A stretch of 26,612 nt of DNA from Candidatus Methylomirabilota bacterium (lineage in GTDB: Bacteria; Methylomirabilota; Methylomirabilia; Methylomirabilales; CSP1-5): positions 1 to 26,612 of the forward strand of contig JAHFDE010000005.1 of assembly GCA_023249165.1 (NCBI GenBank). Direction: 5' to 3'. The notes below the pieces were generated by a model that saw nothing but the letters and a program-made list of their open reading frames with translations, was not told the origin of the DNA and made no database searches. Below are positions 9,701 through 16,977 of the stretch, piece after piece; position 1 is the stretch's first letter; each line of letters begins with the position of its first letter. The position numbers were made by a program, and so were the translations under genes.

Positions 9701-11236
9701 GTTCGTCTTCCTGAGGCCCTGACCGCCGAGGCCTGGGAGCCAGGGACTGCCCGTCGCGACCTGGTGCGGCGCCATCTCAGGCACGGTGGGCCGACGACGG
9801 CCGGGGAGGTTTCCGAGCGTGTACGCCTCTCCCTCTCGGAGGTTCAATCCATCCTTGCGGGACTCGAGGCCGAGGGGGTCATCTTCCGGGGCAATTTTCT
9901 GCGCGATCTCCCGACACCGCAATGGTGTGAGCGGACCATCCTGGAACGGATTCATCGCGTGACCCTGACGCGCCTCAGGCGGGAAATCGAACCGGTCCCG
10001 CAAGAGCGGTGGGTTGAGTTTCTTCTCGCGTGGCAGCATCTTGCCCCCCATACCCGCCTGCACGGCGTCGAGGGGCTTCAGGCGGTGATCGAACAGCTTC
10101 AGGGTCTCGAGCTGCCCGCGGAGTCATGGGAACACGAGGTCCTTGCCCGTCGGGTGGCGGACTACCGACCGGAATTGCTGGATCAGCTGTGCGTTTCAGG
10201 CGAGGTCGTCTGGGGACGGTCGAGCGGGGAACCTCAGCAGCGCCGAAAGGGTCCCGATCCCTGCCCCGTGGCCTTCTTTCATCGTGATGAAGTCCTCCCG
10301 CTGAGGGGGAGCCTCTCGGCGGAACAGATCGCCGGGCTGATCGAGCACCTTTCGCCCGAGGCGCGGGCAGTCTACGACATCCTGCAGCGGCAGGGAGCCT
10401 CCTTTACCACCGATCTGGCATCGGCGGCGGGCTTGACTCCGGAAAAGACCCACGCCGCGCTGTGGGAGCTTGTCCATTCGGGCCTCGCGACCAATGATAG
10501 TTTCGCCGCCGTCCGGTTCGCCCTCGTCGGGGGGCGTCCGGTCAAGGATGAGGACCGGCCCAGTCGAAAGACCCTCAAGCGCCGCGTGCGGCTCCGCATG
10601 CTGCACGGTCGATGGTCCCCTCTGGCTTCGGGGAGTGCGGAGGAGCATCTCAAGAGCTGGACCCGACAGCTCTTGGACCGATACGGAGTCCTCTTTCGAG
10701 AACTCCTGGTTCTCGAGACGGCCGCACCGGCATGGCGAGAGGTGCGGGAGACCCTCCGGCGGCTGGAGTACGCGGGGCAGATTCGGCGCGGCCTCTTTGT
10801 CGCGGGGGTCTCGGGGGAGCAGTACGCTCTTGCCGAAGCGGTCGAGCTTCTTCGGGCGATGAGAAACCGGGGCGCGTCAGAGACCTGGACCATGGTTTCT
10901 GCCACTGACCCCTGTGCGCTCTGGGGGGTCGTTCTCCCAGGACCCAAGATAGGGCGGCTGCCTGGCAATCTGGTCGTCGTGCGTGCAGGCGAGCCGATCC
11001 TGGCGCTCGAAGGGGGTCGCATCCTCTTTTTGGCGGAGGCAAGCGACGGGGCATTGGCAGAGGCAGTGGACACACTGGTAAAGCAGCGACAAGGGCGCAA
11101 GCTGGTGATCGAGTGGTGGAACGGCAAGCCGATTGCGGCCTCGAAAGGATGGAGCCTGTTAGCAGATGCCGGATTTCACACCGATGGGGAGCGTCTGGTC
11201 TACGATGGCCTGCCCGGACCCACAGCCAGAACTTAG
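6734..11236 (+). CDS. lhr: Large ATP-dependent helicase Lhr (long form)
   Basis: The 1500-residue protein is a superfamily 2 helicase. The Q-motif-like start is followed by Walker A APTGSGKT (residues 48-55), DEIH (173-176) and SAT (208-210). The second RecA domain has ALIFCNSRR and VATGSLELGIDVGSIDLV, then QRIGRSGH. Beyond the roughly 850-residue Lhr core there is a long C-terminal half with winged-helix-like stretches, matching the full-length E. coli and mycobacterial Lhr (about 1500 residues) rather than Lhr-Core alone. Lhr translocates 3' to 5' on single-stranded DNA and unwinds DNA and RNA:DNA hybrids in genome maintenance. An oddity is a short duplication, PELGAVAP then PELGAVAT, near residues 257-272. 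ATG at 6734 follows a weak TAGGATG. Confidence 0.93.
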   Translation: MDWEAEKVLAAFHPAVRDWFASRFQAPTEPQMRGWPAIGEGSNTLITAPTGSGKTLAAFLWCIDYLVQLGVQGRLADEVYVLYISPLKALTNDIQRNLVEPLNGIRDLARQAGIELPELRSAVRTGDTAPSERASMRRRPPHILITTPESLFILLTSEQFRAALTSVRYVIVDEIHAVAEDKRGVHLSLSLERLSHLASQEPVRIGLSATVRPIETMAHFLVGCEWRDGSLVPRLCRVVASDKLREMDLEVIAPLPELGAVAPRPELGAVATNAVWEATYNRLADLIRTHQSALIFCNSRRLTERVAVRLSERLGEDQVAAHHGSLSRRQRLQTEARLKAGEIKVVVATGSLELGIDVGSIDLVCQIESPRSIAVAVQRIGRSGHHLGQTPKGRFVALTQDDLLECGAIVRAIRAGRLDAIEIPRNCLDVLAQQVVAAAACEEWAEEDLYRLCRQSFCYRDLSGDDFQAVLMMMSERLPTEPRGVYPKLSWDRVQSRVKGRRGARLAAITSGGTIPDTTNYDVTLEPAGLKIGEVEEDFAQESMAGDIFTLGNASWRISKIERGRMVVQDAHGLPPSIPFWHGEVPGRTFDLGLEVARLRRDLAERLGDPAVARSWLAEVGKLDEAAAETAVVYLARQQTAVGLLPTDRILLAERFFDNLGGTQVVLHAPFGMRVNRAWGLALGKRLCRNFNFEIQSAATDDAILLSFGPRHSFPLETVFHFLNPETVEEVLVQAVLTAPLFEARFRQAAVRALLILRHAQGRRVPAYLQRLRATDLLAACFPEQQACFENREPDIALPDYPLVQETIRECLWDTLDLDRLKATLEGLRHGSITAVAKDVPVPSPFAHKILAAWDYAFIDDAPREERRSRTVHTHRGVLGEILRTESFDGFLDKEVVEQVAQEVGRIAPAHALRDADELVDFLKDAGPLSAAEIGRRLAAEPGVMLETLRREMRAVQAIVSEGTPPVWIATETIPLCQVAYSDLQILDLVRLPEALTAEAWEPGTARRDLVRRHLRHGGPTTAGEVSERVRLSLSEVQSILAGLEAEGVIFRGNFLRDLPTPQWCERTILERIHRVTLTRLRREIEPVPQERWVEFLLAWQHLAPHTRLHGVEGLQAVIEQLQGLELPAESWEHEVLARRVADYRPELLDQLCVSGEVVWGRSSGEPQQRRKGPDPCPVAFFHRDEVLPLRGSLSAEQIAGLIEHLSPEARAVYDILQRQGASFTTDLASAAGLTPEKTHAALWELVHSGLATNDSFAAVRFALVGGRPVKDEDRPSRKTLKRRVRLRMLHGRWSPLASGSAEEHLKSWTRQLLDRYGVLFRELLVLETAAPAWREVRETLRRLEYAGQIRRGLFVAGVSGEQYALAEAVELLRAMRNRGASETWTMVSATDPCALWGVVLPGPKIGRLPGNLVVVRAGEPILALEGGRILFLAEASDGALAEAVDTLVKQRQGRKLVIEWWNGKPIAASKGWSLLADAGFHTDGERLVYDGLPGPTART

Positions 11237-11247
11237 CACTCAGGACT

Positions 11248-11282
11248 GAGGACTGAGGGCCGAGCCTCAGCACTCAGTCCTC
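11248..11282 (+). terminator. Hairpin between convergent lhr and aldolase genes
   Basis: GAGGACTGAG (11248-11257) and CTCAGTCCTC (11273-11282) form a perfect 10-bp stem with a 15-nt loop in the 69-bp gap between convergent genes. Further GACTGAG/CTCAGTC words flank it. Position and symmetry suit a bidirectional transcription stop, but there is no T-run, so the function is inferred. Confidence 0.55.
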
Positions 11283-11305
11283 AGCGCTCATCGCTCAACA
11301 CTGCT

Positions 11306-12193
11306 TCATAGGAGGCCGGCCTGTTCAAAAACGCGTCGGATCTCGAGGCGCTCTTCATCGCTTGGAGGGAGGAGGGGCGGCCGCGGCCATCCTCCGGTAT
11401 ATCCCACCATATCCATGGCTGCCTTCAAGCCACCGATGCCGAAGCGGGTGGTCACCGCCTGCATCGCCGGAAGCAGCGTGAGCTGTTGCTCCCGCGCCTC
11501 GTCGAGCTTCCCCTCCCGGAAAAGTGAATAGAGGTTGAGACACGCCTCGGGCGCGCAGTTGGCAAAGGCGAGGATGCCGCCCCGTGCTCCAAGCGAGAGG
11601 GCGGGGAGAAAGACCGGGCCTGAGCCCACGAAGAGGATGAATTCGCGAGGACTCACCTGCAGGTACTGGGCGAAGACCGCCATATTGCCTGCGCTGTCCT
11701 TCATGCCGACGATGTTGCCGTGCTCCGCCAAACGGCCGACCACGTCGGGGTCGAGGACGATCCCGGTGAAGATCGGTACGTTGTAGAGGAACACGGGGAC
11801 CAGGGAAGCGTCGCCCACCCGTCGGTAATGCTCGATCAAGATCTGGGGGCGCATGTGGGGCTTGTAGTACGAGGGAGTGACGACCATGACGGCGTCCGCC
11901 CCGATGTCCGCCGCGCGCCGGGTCAGCGTGATCGTGGCATGCGTCGCCTCACAGCCGGTGCCGGCGATCAACACCTTGTCGCGGGGGATGTGCTCTCGCG
12001 CGACCTCCAGGATCCGGACCTTTTCCTCCTCACTGAGATAGACGAACTCCGAGTTGCTCCCCAGGATGAGGTAGCCCGCGAGGGCGGTCCGATTCCACCG
12101 CGCGAGGTTACTCACCAGGGCGGCGTAATCCACCTCGCCCGACTCGGTAAACGGCGTAATGACGGGCGGGATGACCCCGCGAATCTCTCGCAT
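11306..12193 (-). CDS. Dihydrodipicolinate synthase-family (HOGA-like) aldolase
   Basis: The 295-residue class I aldolase has Tyr137 in YNVP and the Schiff-base Lys165 in GMKDSAGN. In place of the GTTGE of true DapA it has GSNSEFVYLSEEEK, closest to the GSNGEF of 4-hydroxy-2-oxoglutarate aldolase. A 2-keto acid aldolase is therefore more likely than lysine biosynthesis. The reaction would be pyruvate-forming or pyruvate-using carbon-carbon cleavage or condensation in the cytosol; the exact substrate is not readable. ATG at 12193 is preceded by GGGAGGCGA. It stands alone, with its own promoter at 12232-12260, and no catabolic genes flank it. Confidence 0.87.
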   Translation of the reverse strand: MREIRGVIPPVITPFTESGEVDYAALVSNLARWNRTALAGYLILGSNSEFVYLSEEEKVRILEVAREHIPRDKVLIAGTGCEATHATITLTRRAADIGADAVMVVTPSYYKPHMRPQILIEHYRRVGDASLVPVFLYNVPIFTGIVLDPDVVGRLAEHGNIVGMKDSAGNMAVFAQYLQVSPREFILFVGSGPVFLPALSLGARGGILAFANCAPEACLNLYSLFREGKLDEAREQQLTLLPAMQAVTTRFGIGGLKAAMDMVGYTGGWPRPPLLPPSDEERLEIRRVFEQAGLL

Positions 12194-12231
12194 GCTTGAT
12201 CGCCTCCCGAAAGGCCATCACGATTGCTGCG

Positions 12232-12260
12232 ACCATAGCGCGTTGAGGGATCCGCGTCAA
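12232..12260 (-). promoter_or_regulatory. Putative sigma70 promoter of the aldolase gene
   Basis: On the minus strand TTGACG (12260-12255), a 17-nt spacer and TATGGT (12237-12232) form a good match. Transcription would start near 12225, about 32 nt before the start codon. Confidence 0.55.
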
Positions 12261-12358
12261 GGTGAAGACAAAGCCCTTCCGGCCTCGGGAGGCTCATGCT
12301 ATCAAGGGGTGGACCTTTGCGTCCAGGCGTGAGGAGGGGAGAGGGCTGGAGGCGCATG

Positions 12359-12598
12359 ATGGAAATTCGCTTTGCCGGTGGCAGTTGCGCAGTTGAGGCT
12401 CCGGAAGGATCACGGATTCAGCCCGCGACCGGCAAGTATGCGATCCCGACGGAGCACCCGACGACGGGACCCGGCTTCAAGCACCTATACGAGCTGGTGG
12501 CACCCGATGGGAGCGTGCGGGTCATCCATGTAACTCACGATAAACCGGAGGTGGCCTGGCACTTCTGCAATCAGCCAAAGGATTGTAAGCGACCGTAG
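12359..12598 (+). CDS. Small unknown protein
   Basis: I do not recognise this 79-residue protein. It starts MEIRFAGGSCAV, has a beta-rich middle (FKHLYELVAPDGSVRVIHVT) and ends with two Cys in HFCNQPKDCKRP. GGAGG at 12348-12352 is 6 nt from the ATG at 12359 and only 3 nt from the ATG at 12356, so I prefer the second. The upstream extension to 12296 is Arg/Gly-rich and unlikely. The coherent beta-strand pattern and good ribosome binding site support a real gene. Confidence 0.6.
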   Translation: MEIRFAGGSCAVEAPEGSRIQPATGKYAIPTEHPTTGPGFKHLYELVAPDGSVRVIHVTHDKPEVAWHFCNQPKDCKRP

Positions 12599-12614
12599 CG
12601 AAGCAGTTAGTATC

Positions 12615-12695
12615 CGCACAAGAAGGTGTTAGATGAAATACTTCACAATTATGTAGTTATAGTGCAATCATAAAGTAGAATATGAATGTTTGACG
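12615..12695 (+). promoter_or_regulatory. AT-rich intergenic island, probable promoter region
   Basis: About 80 nt are sharply AT-rich compared with the surroundings, with several TATA-like hexamers (TATAGT, TAGAAT) and a TTCACA. It lies upstream of the DUF1054 gene. I cannot pick one -35/-10 pair with confidence. A 10-bp palindrome CGGCTAGCCG follows at 12710-12719. Confidence 0.4.
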
Positions 12696-12775
12696 GGGGT
12701 GGCTGCTAACGGCTAGCCGGCGGTTTTCGCTGAGAGTGGCTAGGCGTCTTGCGCTCCTCGCAAGGATTCCGTACA

Positions 12776-13444
12776 ATGCGGTCACTCAGGACACGTCTCG
12801 CGAAAGAGGCCGTCGTGGGGTCGAGTTTTTTTACCGCGAATGATTTCCGGGTCTTCGAGATTCCCGACTTTGCGGGGCGGATGCGGGCGATCCGGGAACA
12901 GGTTCGGCCGAAGCTGACCGCGCTCGGGGAGTCCTTGGCGCCGCATATCGGCCGTCTGGTCAAAGGTGAGGTCTTTCCCCACGTGGCCAAACACGCGCGG
13001 CGCACGGTGAACCCCCCCGAGGATACGTGGGTGGCCTTTGGCCCCGACCGCCGGGGCTACAAGAAGCACGCCCACTTCAAGGTCGCGGTCTCCAAGAACT
13101 GTGTCCGTCTCCTTTTCGAAGTGGGGCCAGAGCATCAAGATAAGCGAGGCCGGGCACGCCGGTGGGAGCGGCGCCCGGCGGATCTGATCGCGATCGTGAA
13201 GCGGGGGCAGGACATCGGCTGGTTCAAGAACGAGCATGACGAGGACCCGGCGGCGTCGGCAGGGGAGGCGGGTCCCACTGAGATCCGGATGATGCTCGGC
13301 GAGCTGACTCGGCGGCGGGATGGGCAGCTCGTTCTCGGGCGTCGACTGTCGCGGGCCGAGGTGACCGGCATGACGGCCGAGACGTTTCAGAAAGCCGCCC
13401 TCGACGTGTTTCGGGTGTTGGCTCCGCTCTACCAGGGTGCATAG
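12776..13444 (+). CDS. DUF1054 (UPF0637, YktB-like) protein
   Basis: The protein is 222 residues from ATG 12776. The signature HVAKHARRTVNPPEDTWVAF and the preceding FTANDFRVFEI are near-identical in style to Bacillus YktB, which is about 212 residues and of unknown function. The family domain starts at about residue 17. ATG 12776 has AAGGA at 9-nt spacing. GTG 12815 has AAAGAGG at 5-nt spacing and would give 209 residues, closer to the usual family length, so the start is ambiguous. A TTG at 12749 is also in frame but less likely. The C-terminal part after about residue 155 is less conserved-looking. It is followed after 15 nt by a CxxC coiled-coil gene, probably one operon. Confidence 0.85.
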   Translation: MRSLRTRLAKEAVVGSSFFTANDFRVFEIPDFAGRMRAIREQVRPKLTALGESLAPHIGRLVKGEVFPHVAKHARRTVNPPEDTWVAFGPDRRGYKKHAHFKVAVSKNCVRLLFEVGPEHQDKRGRARRWERRPADLIAIVKRGQDIGWFKNEHDEDPAASAGEAGPTEIRMMLGELTRRRDGQLVLGRRLSRAEVTGMTAETFQKAALDVFRVLAPLYQGA

Positions 13445-13459
13445 CGGAGGAGAGAGCGA

Positions 13460-13771
13460 ATGACTGAAACTCCAGAGAGCACGACAGAGATCACGTGTCC
13501 CTGTTGCCAAGCCCGCCTCACCATTGACCTCTCTCTTGGGGTGGTCCTCCATCACGAGCCACCGCCCCAGCCGACTAGCGTGACGGATCTGAAAGAGGCG
13601 GTGGAGGCTCTCAAGACAGAAACGGCCCAGCGGGACGCGCGGTTCAAGGAGCGGATGCAGGCCGAGAAAGACAAAGGGAAGGTTCTGGACCGGAAGTTTC
13701 AAGAGCTGCTCAAGAAGGCCAAGGATGCTCCCTCCACGCCACCGCCCCCGCGCGACATTGACCTCGACTGA
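13460..13771 (+). CDS. Small protein with N-terminal CPCC motif and coiled coil
   Basis: The 103-residue protein begins with TEITCPCCQARLTID, a half zinc-ribbon knuckle. A short hydrophobic strand follows, then a charged helix (about residues 40-88, rich in Lys, Glu, Asp and Ala) and a Pro-rich tail ending in DIDLD. It is cytosolic, with no signal peptide. ATG 13460 has a GGAGGAGAG ribosome binding site and lies 15 nt after the DUF1054 gene, suggesting co-expression. The single CxxC implies metal binding as a dimer or a redox role. Function unknown. Confidence 0.75.
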   Translation: MTETPESTTEITCPCCQARLTIDLSLGVVLHHEPPPQPTSVTDLKEAVEALKTETAQRDARFKERMQAEKDKGKVLDRKFQELLKKAKDAPSTPPPPRDIDLD

Positions 13772-13780
13772 CGTGTGCTA

Positions 13781-13810
13781 AAGGGATGAAGGGATGAAGG
13801 GTGAAGGGAT
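13781..13810 (+). repeat. Short intergenic GGGATGAA word array
   Basis: Direct repeats of AAGGGATGAA-type words (three to four degenerate copies) fill the 48-bp gap between two convergent genes. No stem is evident. Confidence 0.55.
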
Positions 13811-13819
13811 TGATTACTT

Positions 13820-14026
13820 CTAGTTGCGTAAAGCGAGGATGCGGGCCTTGAACTTGGGGTCCTCTTCGACTTCAAAGGCCTCTCCACATTTACTGCACCG
13901 TCCGCTCCACGAGCCATCGGACACCTGGCTCAAGACCACCACGCCGCAGAACTCTTTGTTCGGCACCTTATGAACGGTGATGGCAACCATGGGTCTTTCC
14001 ATTTTGCCTTCAGCCATCTCTGGCAT
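13820..14026 (-). CDS. Small zinc-ribbon-like protein
   Basis: The 68-residue protein has C27 in the EFCGVVV segment and a knuckle RCSKCGEAFEVEED, giving three Cys suited to metal binding. A conserved-looking stretch VAITVHKVPNKEFCGVVVLSQ precedes it. ATG 14026 follows AAAGGA at 8-nt spacing, and a TATAAT lies about 25 nt further upstream. The function is not recognised; it resembles small FmdB- or rubredoxin-like ribbons only superficially. Confidence 0.7.
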   Translation of the reverse strand: MPEMAEGKMERPMVAITVHKVPNKEFCGVVVLSQVSDGSWSGRCSKCGEAFEVEEDPKFKARILALRN

Positions 14027-14052
14027 GCCTGGTGTCCTTTCGGCTCGCTGCT

Positions 14053-14058
14053 ATTATA
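14053..14058 (-). promoter_or_regulatory. Perfect -10 box upstream of the zinc-ribbon gene
   Basis: On the minus strand TATAAT lies 26 nt before the ATG at 14026. I see no convincing -35 at 16-18 nt, so it may depend on an activator or be coincidental. Confidence 0.35.
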
Positions 14059-14096
14059 GCAGAGTTTGCGGAGAAGGGGTGCCGGGATTTGCGGCA

Positions 14097-15836
14097 CTAG
14101 GTCTCTTCATGGATCCGTTCACCCCGGTGGAGACGGTAAGCGATCTGGTAGGTCTGCCCCTGGGCGCGCGGAGTGGGGGCATGGGCCGCCAGATAGCGGG
14201 CAGCCGCGATCAAGACGTGGACCTTTTCCGCTGGATCTTCCGTGAGCGAATAGACGCGGAAGGCAGCCTCCATCGCCTGGATGGTGTGAAAATCCCGGTC
14301 CTCCCGGAACAGAGCATGGCCTAACGCGGCCAGCAGGGGCTCGGCACGCGCGCCGGAGGCCAGATACCTAGCGACGAGGTGGCCCGCCTCATTCACCTGT
14401 TGCTGCCGATCCAAAGTGGTGAGGAGCTCATCCAGCAGTCTCTTGGAATCTAGTACTCCCTCTTCCACCTTGGGGAGGGGGGCGGAGGGAGTGTTCAGGA
14501 AGCGGTCCAGGTAGATACTCATGGCGGCGTCAAAGAGCCCGCGCGCCAGTTCAGGGGACGGCGCTCGGCGGAGCCCCTGGAAGACGGCATTGGCAAAGGT
14601 GAACGTGTGAAGGACCGTATCCCAGTCCCCGAACTCATTTGCCGTGTGGAAGCGGGCGATGCGGAGCGCTGCCGCATACGCCACCGCGCCGCCCAGGGCC
14701 TGAAGGGTTGCCCCCTCCCGTAGGGCGGTCAGAAGGGCGTCGGCGATGGCTCGGGGATCTTCACCCAAGAGGACCGGGATCAAGGCCGTTCGCCCGCCCC
14801 AGGCGGCCTGGCGTCTTGCCCCGGTCTCCAATGCGTCTGATAGACGCTCAAAGGCGGCATGGAGGATTGCAACGAGATCAACAGGATGCCGCCAGGCGTT
14901 CGATTCCTCCATCCGATCCGCCGTCGCATAGTTCAGGACCACGCTGGGCAGGACGGCTTCGGCGTGCTGCCAGCCGACTACGTCCAGGGCCTCAAGCGCC
15001 TTGTTGGTGAAGTCCAGCACGTGGCCGGTGCTCAGGTACCGATGGTCGGTCGCCGCCGCAAAGAGGAGATCGGCGATCTGGGCGGGGTCTCCTCCACCAC
15101 GGAGGGCGCTGATTAAGCACCGCTCAGCCCCTTCAGCGTCCCGCACCTCGATATACCGGCGGAACCAGCGCTTCAGGGGGTCAGGGCCTGTCGACAGCAC
15201 GGGCAGCGGTCGCATGGGGACACGGGGTGGCTGACCGTCACAGTCCTGGGCTACCGCCGCGAGGCCGTGGTACAGCGCCCGTGCCCGGTCATGGGCATTC
15301 AGGGAGCGGAGGAGATTGGCTGCGCAGGTGAGGATGGTCAGGCCCATGGACCAGCCATCGCGGCGGGATCTGGTGCCGAAACTGAGACCGGTCTGCAGCG
15401 GTCCGTGTCCGTTCTCCTCCTTTTCGACGAGGGCGATGACCGACTTCGCAATTACGAGCCGGATGTTGCGCTGCAAGCCGTCCTCAAGCCTTTGGAGCTG
15501 TCGGGCCTGCTCATCTGCCCGTGGCGAGGGATCGATCCAGACCTCATCCCCTTCCACACGGACGGGGAAGCTCCGGACATCATCGGCCCACGGGTCGAAG
15601 GTGCCGCCACTCGCAAGATCAAAGCGGGCATGGTGCCAATGGCAGGTCAGGACCCCGTCCTGGAGCGTGCCGCGGTCCAGGGGGAACCCCATGTGCGGGC
15701 ATCGGTTGTCAATGGCGTAGAGGGAGCCCTGGTGCAGGAAGAGGGCGATCGTGTGTCCTTCCACCTGCAGGACCACGCAGCCCTTTCGTTCGAGATCGGC
15801 CATCCTGGCCACCTTGACGAATCGCGACGTCTTCAT
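14097..15836 (-). CDS. Rieske [2Fe-2S] protein with large helical C-terminal domain
   Basis: The start is ATG 15836 (MKTSRFVKVA), overlapping the TGA of the synthase gene as ATGA; the frame is open further upstream but there it only shadows the synthase gene. The 579-residue protein has a Rieske domain at residues 1-105 with both ligand pairs, CPH (C46, H48) and CHWH (C65, H68). A helical domain of roughly 460 residues follows (about 115-579), including YHGLAAVAQDCDGQPPR, RDAEGAERCLISAL, LLFAAATDHRYLSTGHV and EESNAWRHPVDLV. I recall similar Rieske fusions in other uncultured and actinobacterial genomes but no described function. With the coupled isoprenoid synthase it may act in electron transfer or oxidation of an isoprenoid; that is inference. 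Confidence 0.82.
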   Translation of the reverse strand: MKTSRFVKVARMADLERKGCVVLQVEGHTIALFLHQGSLYAIDNRCPHMGFPLDRGTLQDGVLTCHWHHARFDLASGGTFDPWADDVRSFPVRVEGDEVWIDPSPRADEQARQLQRLEDGLQRNIRLVIAKSVIALVEKEENGHGPLQTGLSFGTRSRRDGWSMGLTILTCAANLLRSLNAHDRARALYHGLAAVAQDCDGQPPRVPMRPLPVLSTGPDPLKRWFRRYIEVRDAEGAERCLISALRGGGDPAQIADLLFAAATDHRYLSTGHVLDFTNKALEALDVVGWQHAEAVLPSVVLNYATADRMEESNAWRHPVDLVAILHAAFERLSDALETGARRQAAWGGRTALIPVLLGEDPRAIADALLTALREGATLQALGGAVAYAAALRIARFHTANEFGDWDTVLHTFTFANAVFQGLRRAPSPELARGLFDAAMSIYLDRFLNTPSAPLPKVEEGVLDSKRLLDELLTTLDRQQQVNEAGHLVARYLASGARAEPLLAALGHALFREDRDFHTIQAMEAAFRVYSLTEDPAEKVHVLIAAARYLAAHAPTPRAQGQTYQIAYRLHRGERIHEET

Positions 15837-16870
15837 GGCGCGATGGGGATGGTTCGGCGGAGCGCCTCGTAGTAGAGGCTGAGGCGCCGGTTGGAGCCGA
15901 TCATCAGCAGGGAGGAGGTCATGATGCGGTAGACCTCGGGGCGAGAGATCTTCGTGGGTGCGGAAGGGTCCAGCAGATTCTCCGATTGCGCGACGAGGGC
16001 GAGCGTCTTGAGCCCGATGAGAAGGGGCCAGGCGCAGGCGAGCCGCATGCGGATCTCCCGCCGGGGAATGGCCAACGTGTAGCTCCATCCGCTCTGGTAG
16101 TGCGCGACCGTCTCTGCGAGCAGGTCGCACAGGAGGGGGCGCAGCTTGGTGATGGCCTTGGGCTCCAGCAGATCTTTCGGGGTGATGCCCAGGGCGGCCA
16201 AATCCTGCTCGGGGAGATAACAGCGGCCGATGCGCAGATCTCGGGGAAGGTCCCGAAGGATGTTGGTCATCTGGAGCCCCTTGCCGAAGCGGACCCCCCG
16301 TCCCTTCATCTCGGCGACGTCCCACGCCCTGAGGGAGGGACGGTGGGCCATGTGCATCTCGGTCCAGAATTCCCCGACGCATCCCGCGACCAAATACGTG
16401 TACCGGTCGAGGTCGCTCCGGGTCTTCAACGCGATGAGGCGGCCGTCTTCCTCTCCGGGAAAGGTGGTGAGATCCATCTGCATGCCTTGGGTGATGGTGA
16501 GAATGAGATCTCGGATCCGCGTCCGGTCTGCGGGATCCAGCCCCCGGTAGATCGAAAAACACTCCTCGAGTCGGGCGAGGAGTTCTCGCTCTTCCGGGAT
16601 CTTCTGCGGACCTGTCAGCGCCTCTTTGACCTTGCGGATGCCATTCGCGCCGTTGCCGCGCACCTCAGTGCGGAACAGCTCCAGGTACTCGAGGCGCTTG
16701 TCCCGGCTGACCAGCCGGGTATCAGCGATGGTGTCGGCGGCACGGGCAAAGAGGTAAGCCAGACCCACCGGGCGCCTGAGATCTTTGGGCAGGACCTTCA
16801 GGCTGAGAAAGAAGGTCCGGCTCACGCGCTTTAGAATCTCACCGAGCAGTTCCGACTCTCCCTTCCCCAT
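15833..16870 (-). CDS. Squalene/phytoene synthase family protein
   Basis: The 345-residue trans-isoprenyl head-to-head synthase has its first Asp motif at ARAADTIADT (D46-D50) and the second at QMTNILRDLPRDLRIGRCYLP (N203, D207, D211). These bind the Mg2+-diphosphate of two prenyl diphosphates. SRTFFLSLKVLP and the YLPEQDL tail fit bacterial squalene/phytoene synthases. Whether the product is squalene, dehydrosqualene, phytoene or something else cannot be read, and no carotenoid desaturase or hopene cyclase is in the window. The next gene, a Rieske protein, overlaps by ATGA, implying coupled translation. The kelch gene lies 107 bp upstream behind a hairpin. Confidence 0.87.
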   Translation of the reverse strand: MGKGESELLGEILKRVSRTFFLSLKVLPKDLRRPVGLAYLFARAADTIADTRLVSRDKRLEYLELFRTEVRGNGANGIRKVKEALTGPQKIPEERELLARLEECFSIYRGLDPADRTRIRDLILTITQGMQMDLTTFPGEEDGRLIALKTRSDLDRYTYLVAGCVGEFWTEMHMAHRPSLRAWDVAEMKGRGVRFGKGLQMTNILRDLPRDLRIGRCYLPEQDLAALGITPKDLLEPKAITKLRPLLCDLLAETVAHYQSGWSYTLAIPRREIRMRLACAWPLLIGLKTLALVAQSENLLDPSAPTKISRPEVYRIMTSSLLMIGSNRRLSLYYEALRRTIPIAP

Positions 16871-16898
16871 GTTCTTTCAAGCTCCCGCTTCCAGGAAC

Positions 16899-16965
16899 CG
16901 GCAGTCAGCAATCAGCTTTCGAAATTCAAAGGCAAGAAATGCTTGTGGCTGACGGCTGACTGCCG
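16899..16965 (-). repeat. Intergenic hairpin of GGCTGAC words
   Basis: CGGCAGTCAGC (16899-16909) and its perfect reverse complement GCTGACTGCCG (16955-16965) flank 45 nt, and further GCTGAC copies lie around them. It sits in the 107-bp gap between the kelch gene and the synthase gene and may separate the two transcripts. No T-run is seen. Confidence 0.65.
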
Positions 16966-16977
16966 ACAGCTGACTGC

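Noticed and set aside
8780..10063. 427-residue minus-strand open frame
   Set aside because: Antisense to lhr, Arg/His/Gly-rich and without domains.
12710..12719. Palindrome CGGCTAGCCG as an operator
   Set aside because: Ten bases is too short in GC-rich DNA and no partner copies are seen.
15837..16562. N-terminal extension of the Rieske frame up to 16562
   Set aside because: This part is His/Arg/Pro-rich shadow translation of the squalene/phytoene synthase gene; the Rieske protein starts at the ATGA overlap.
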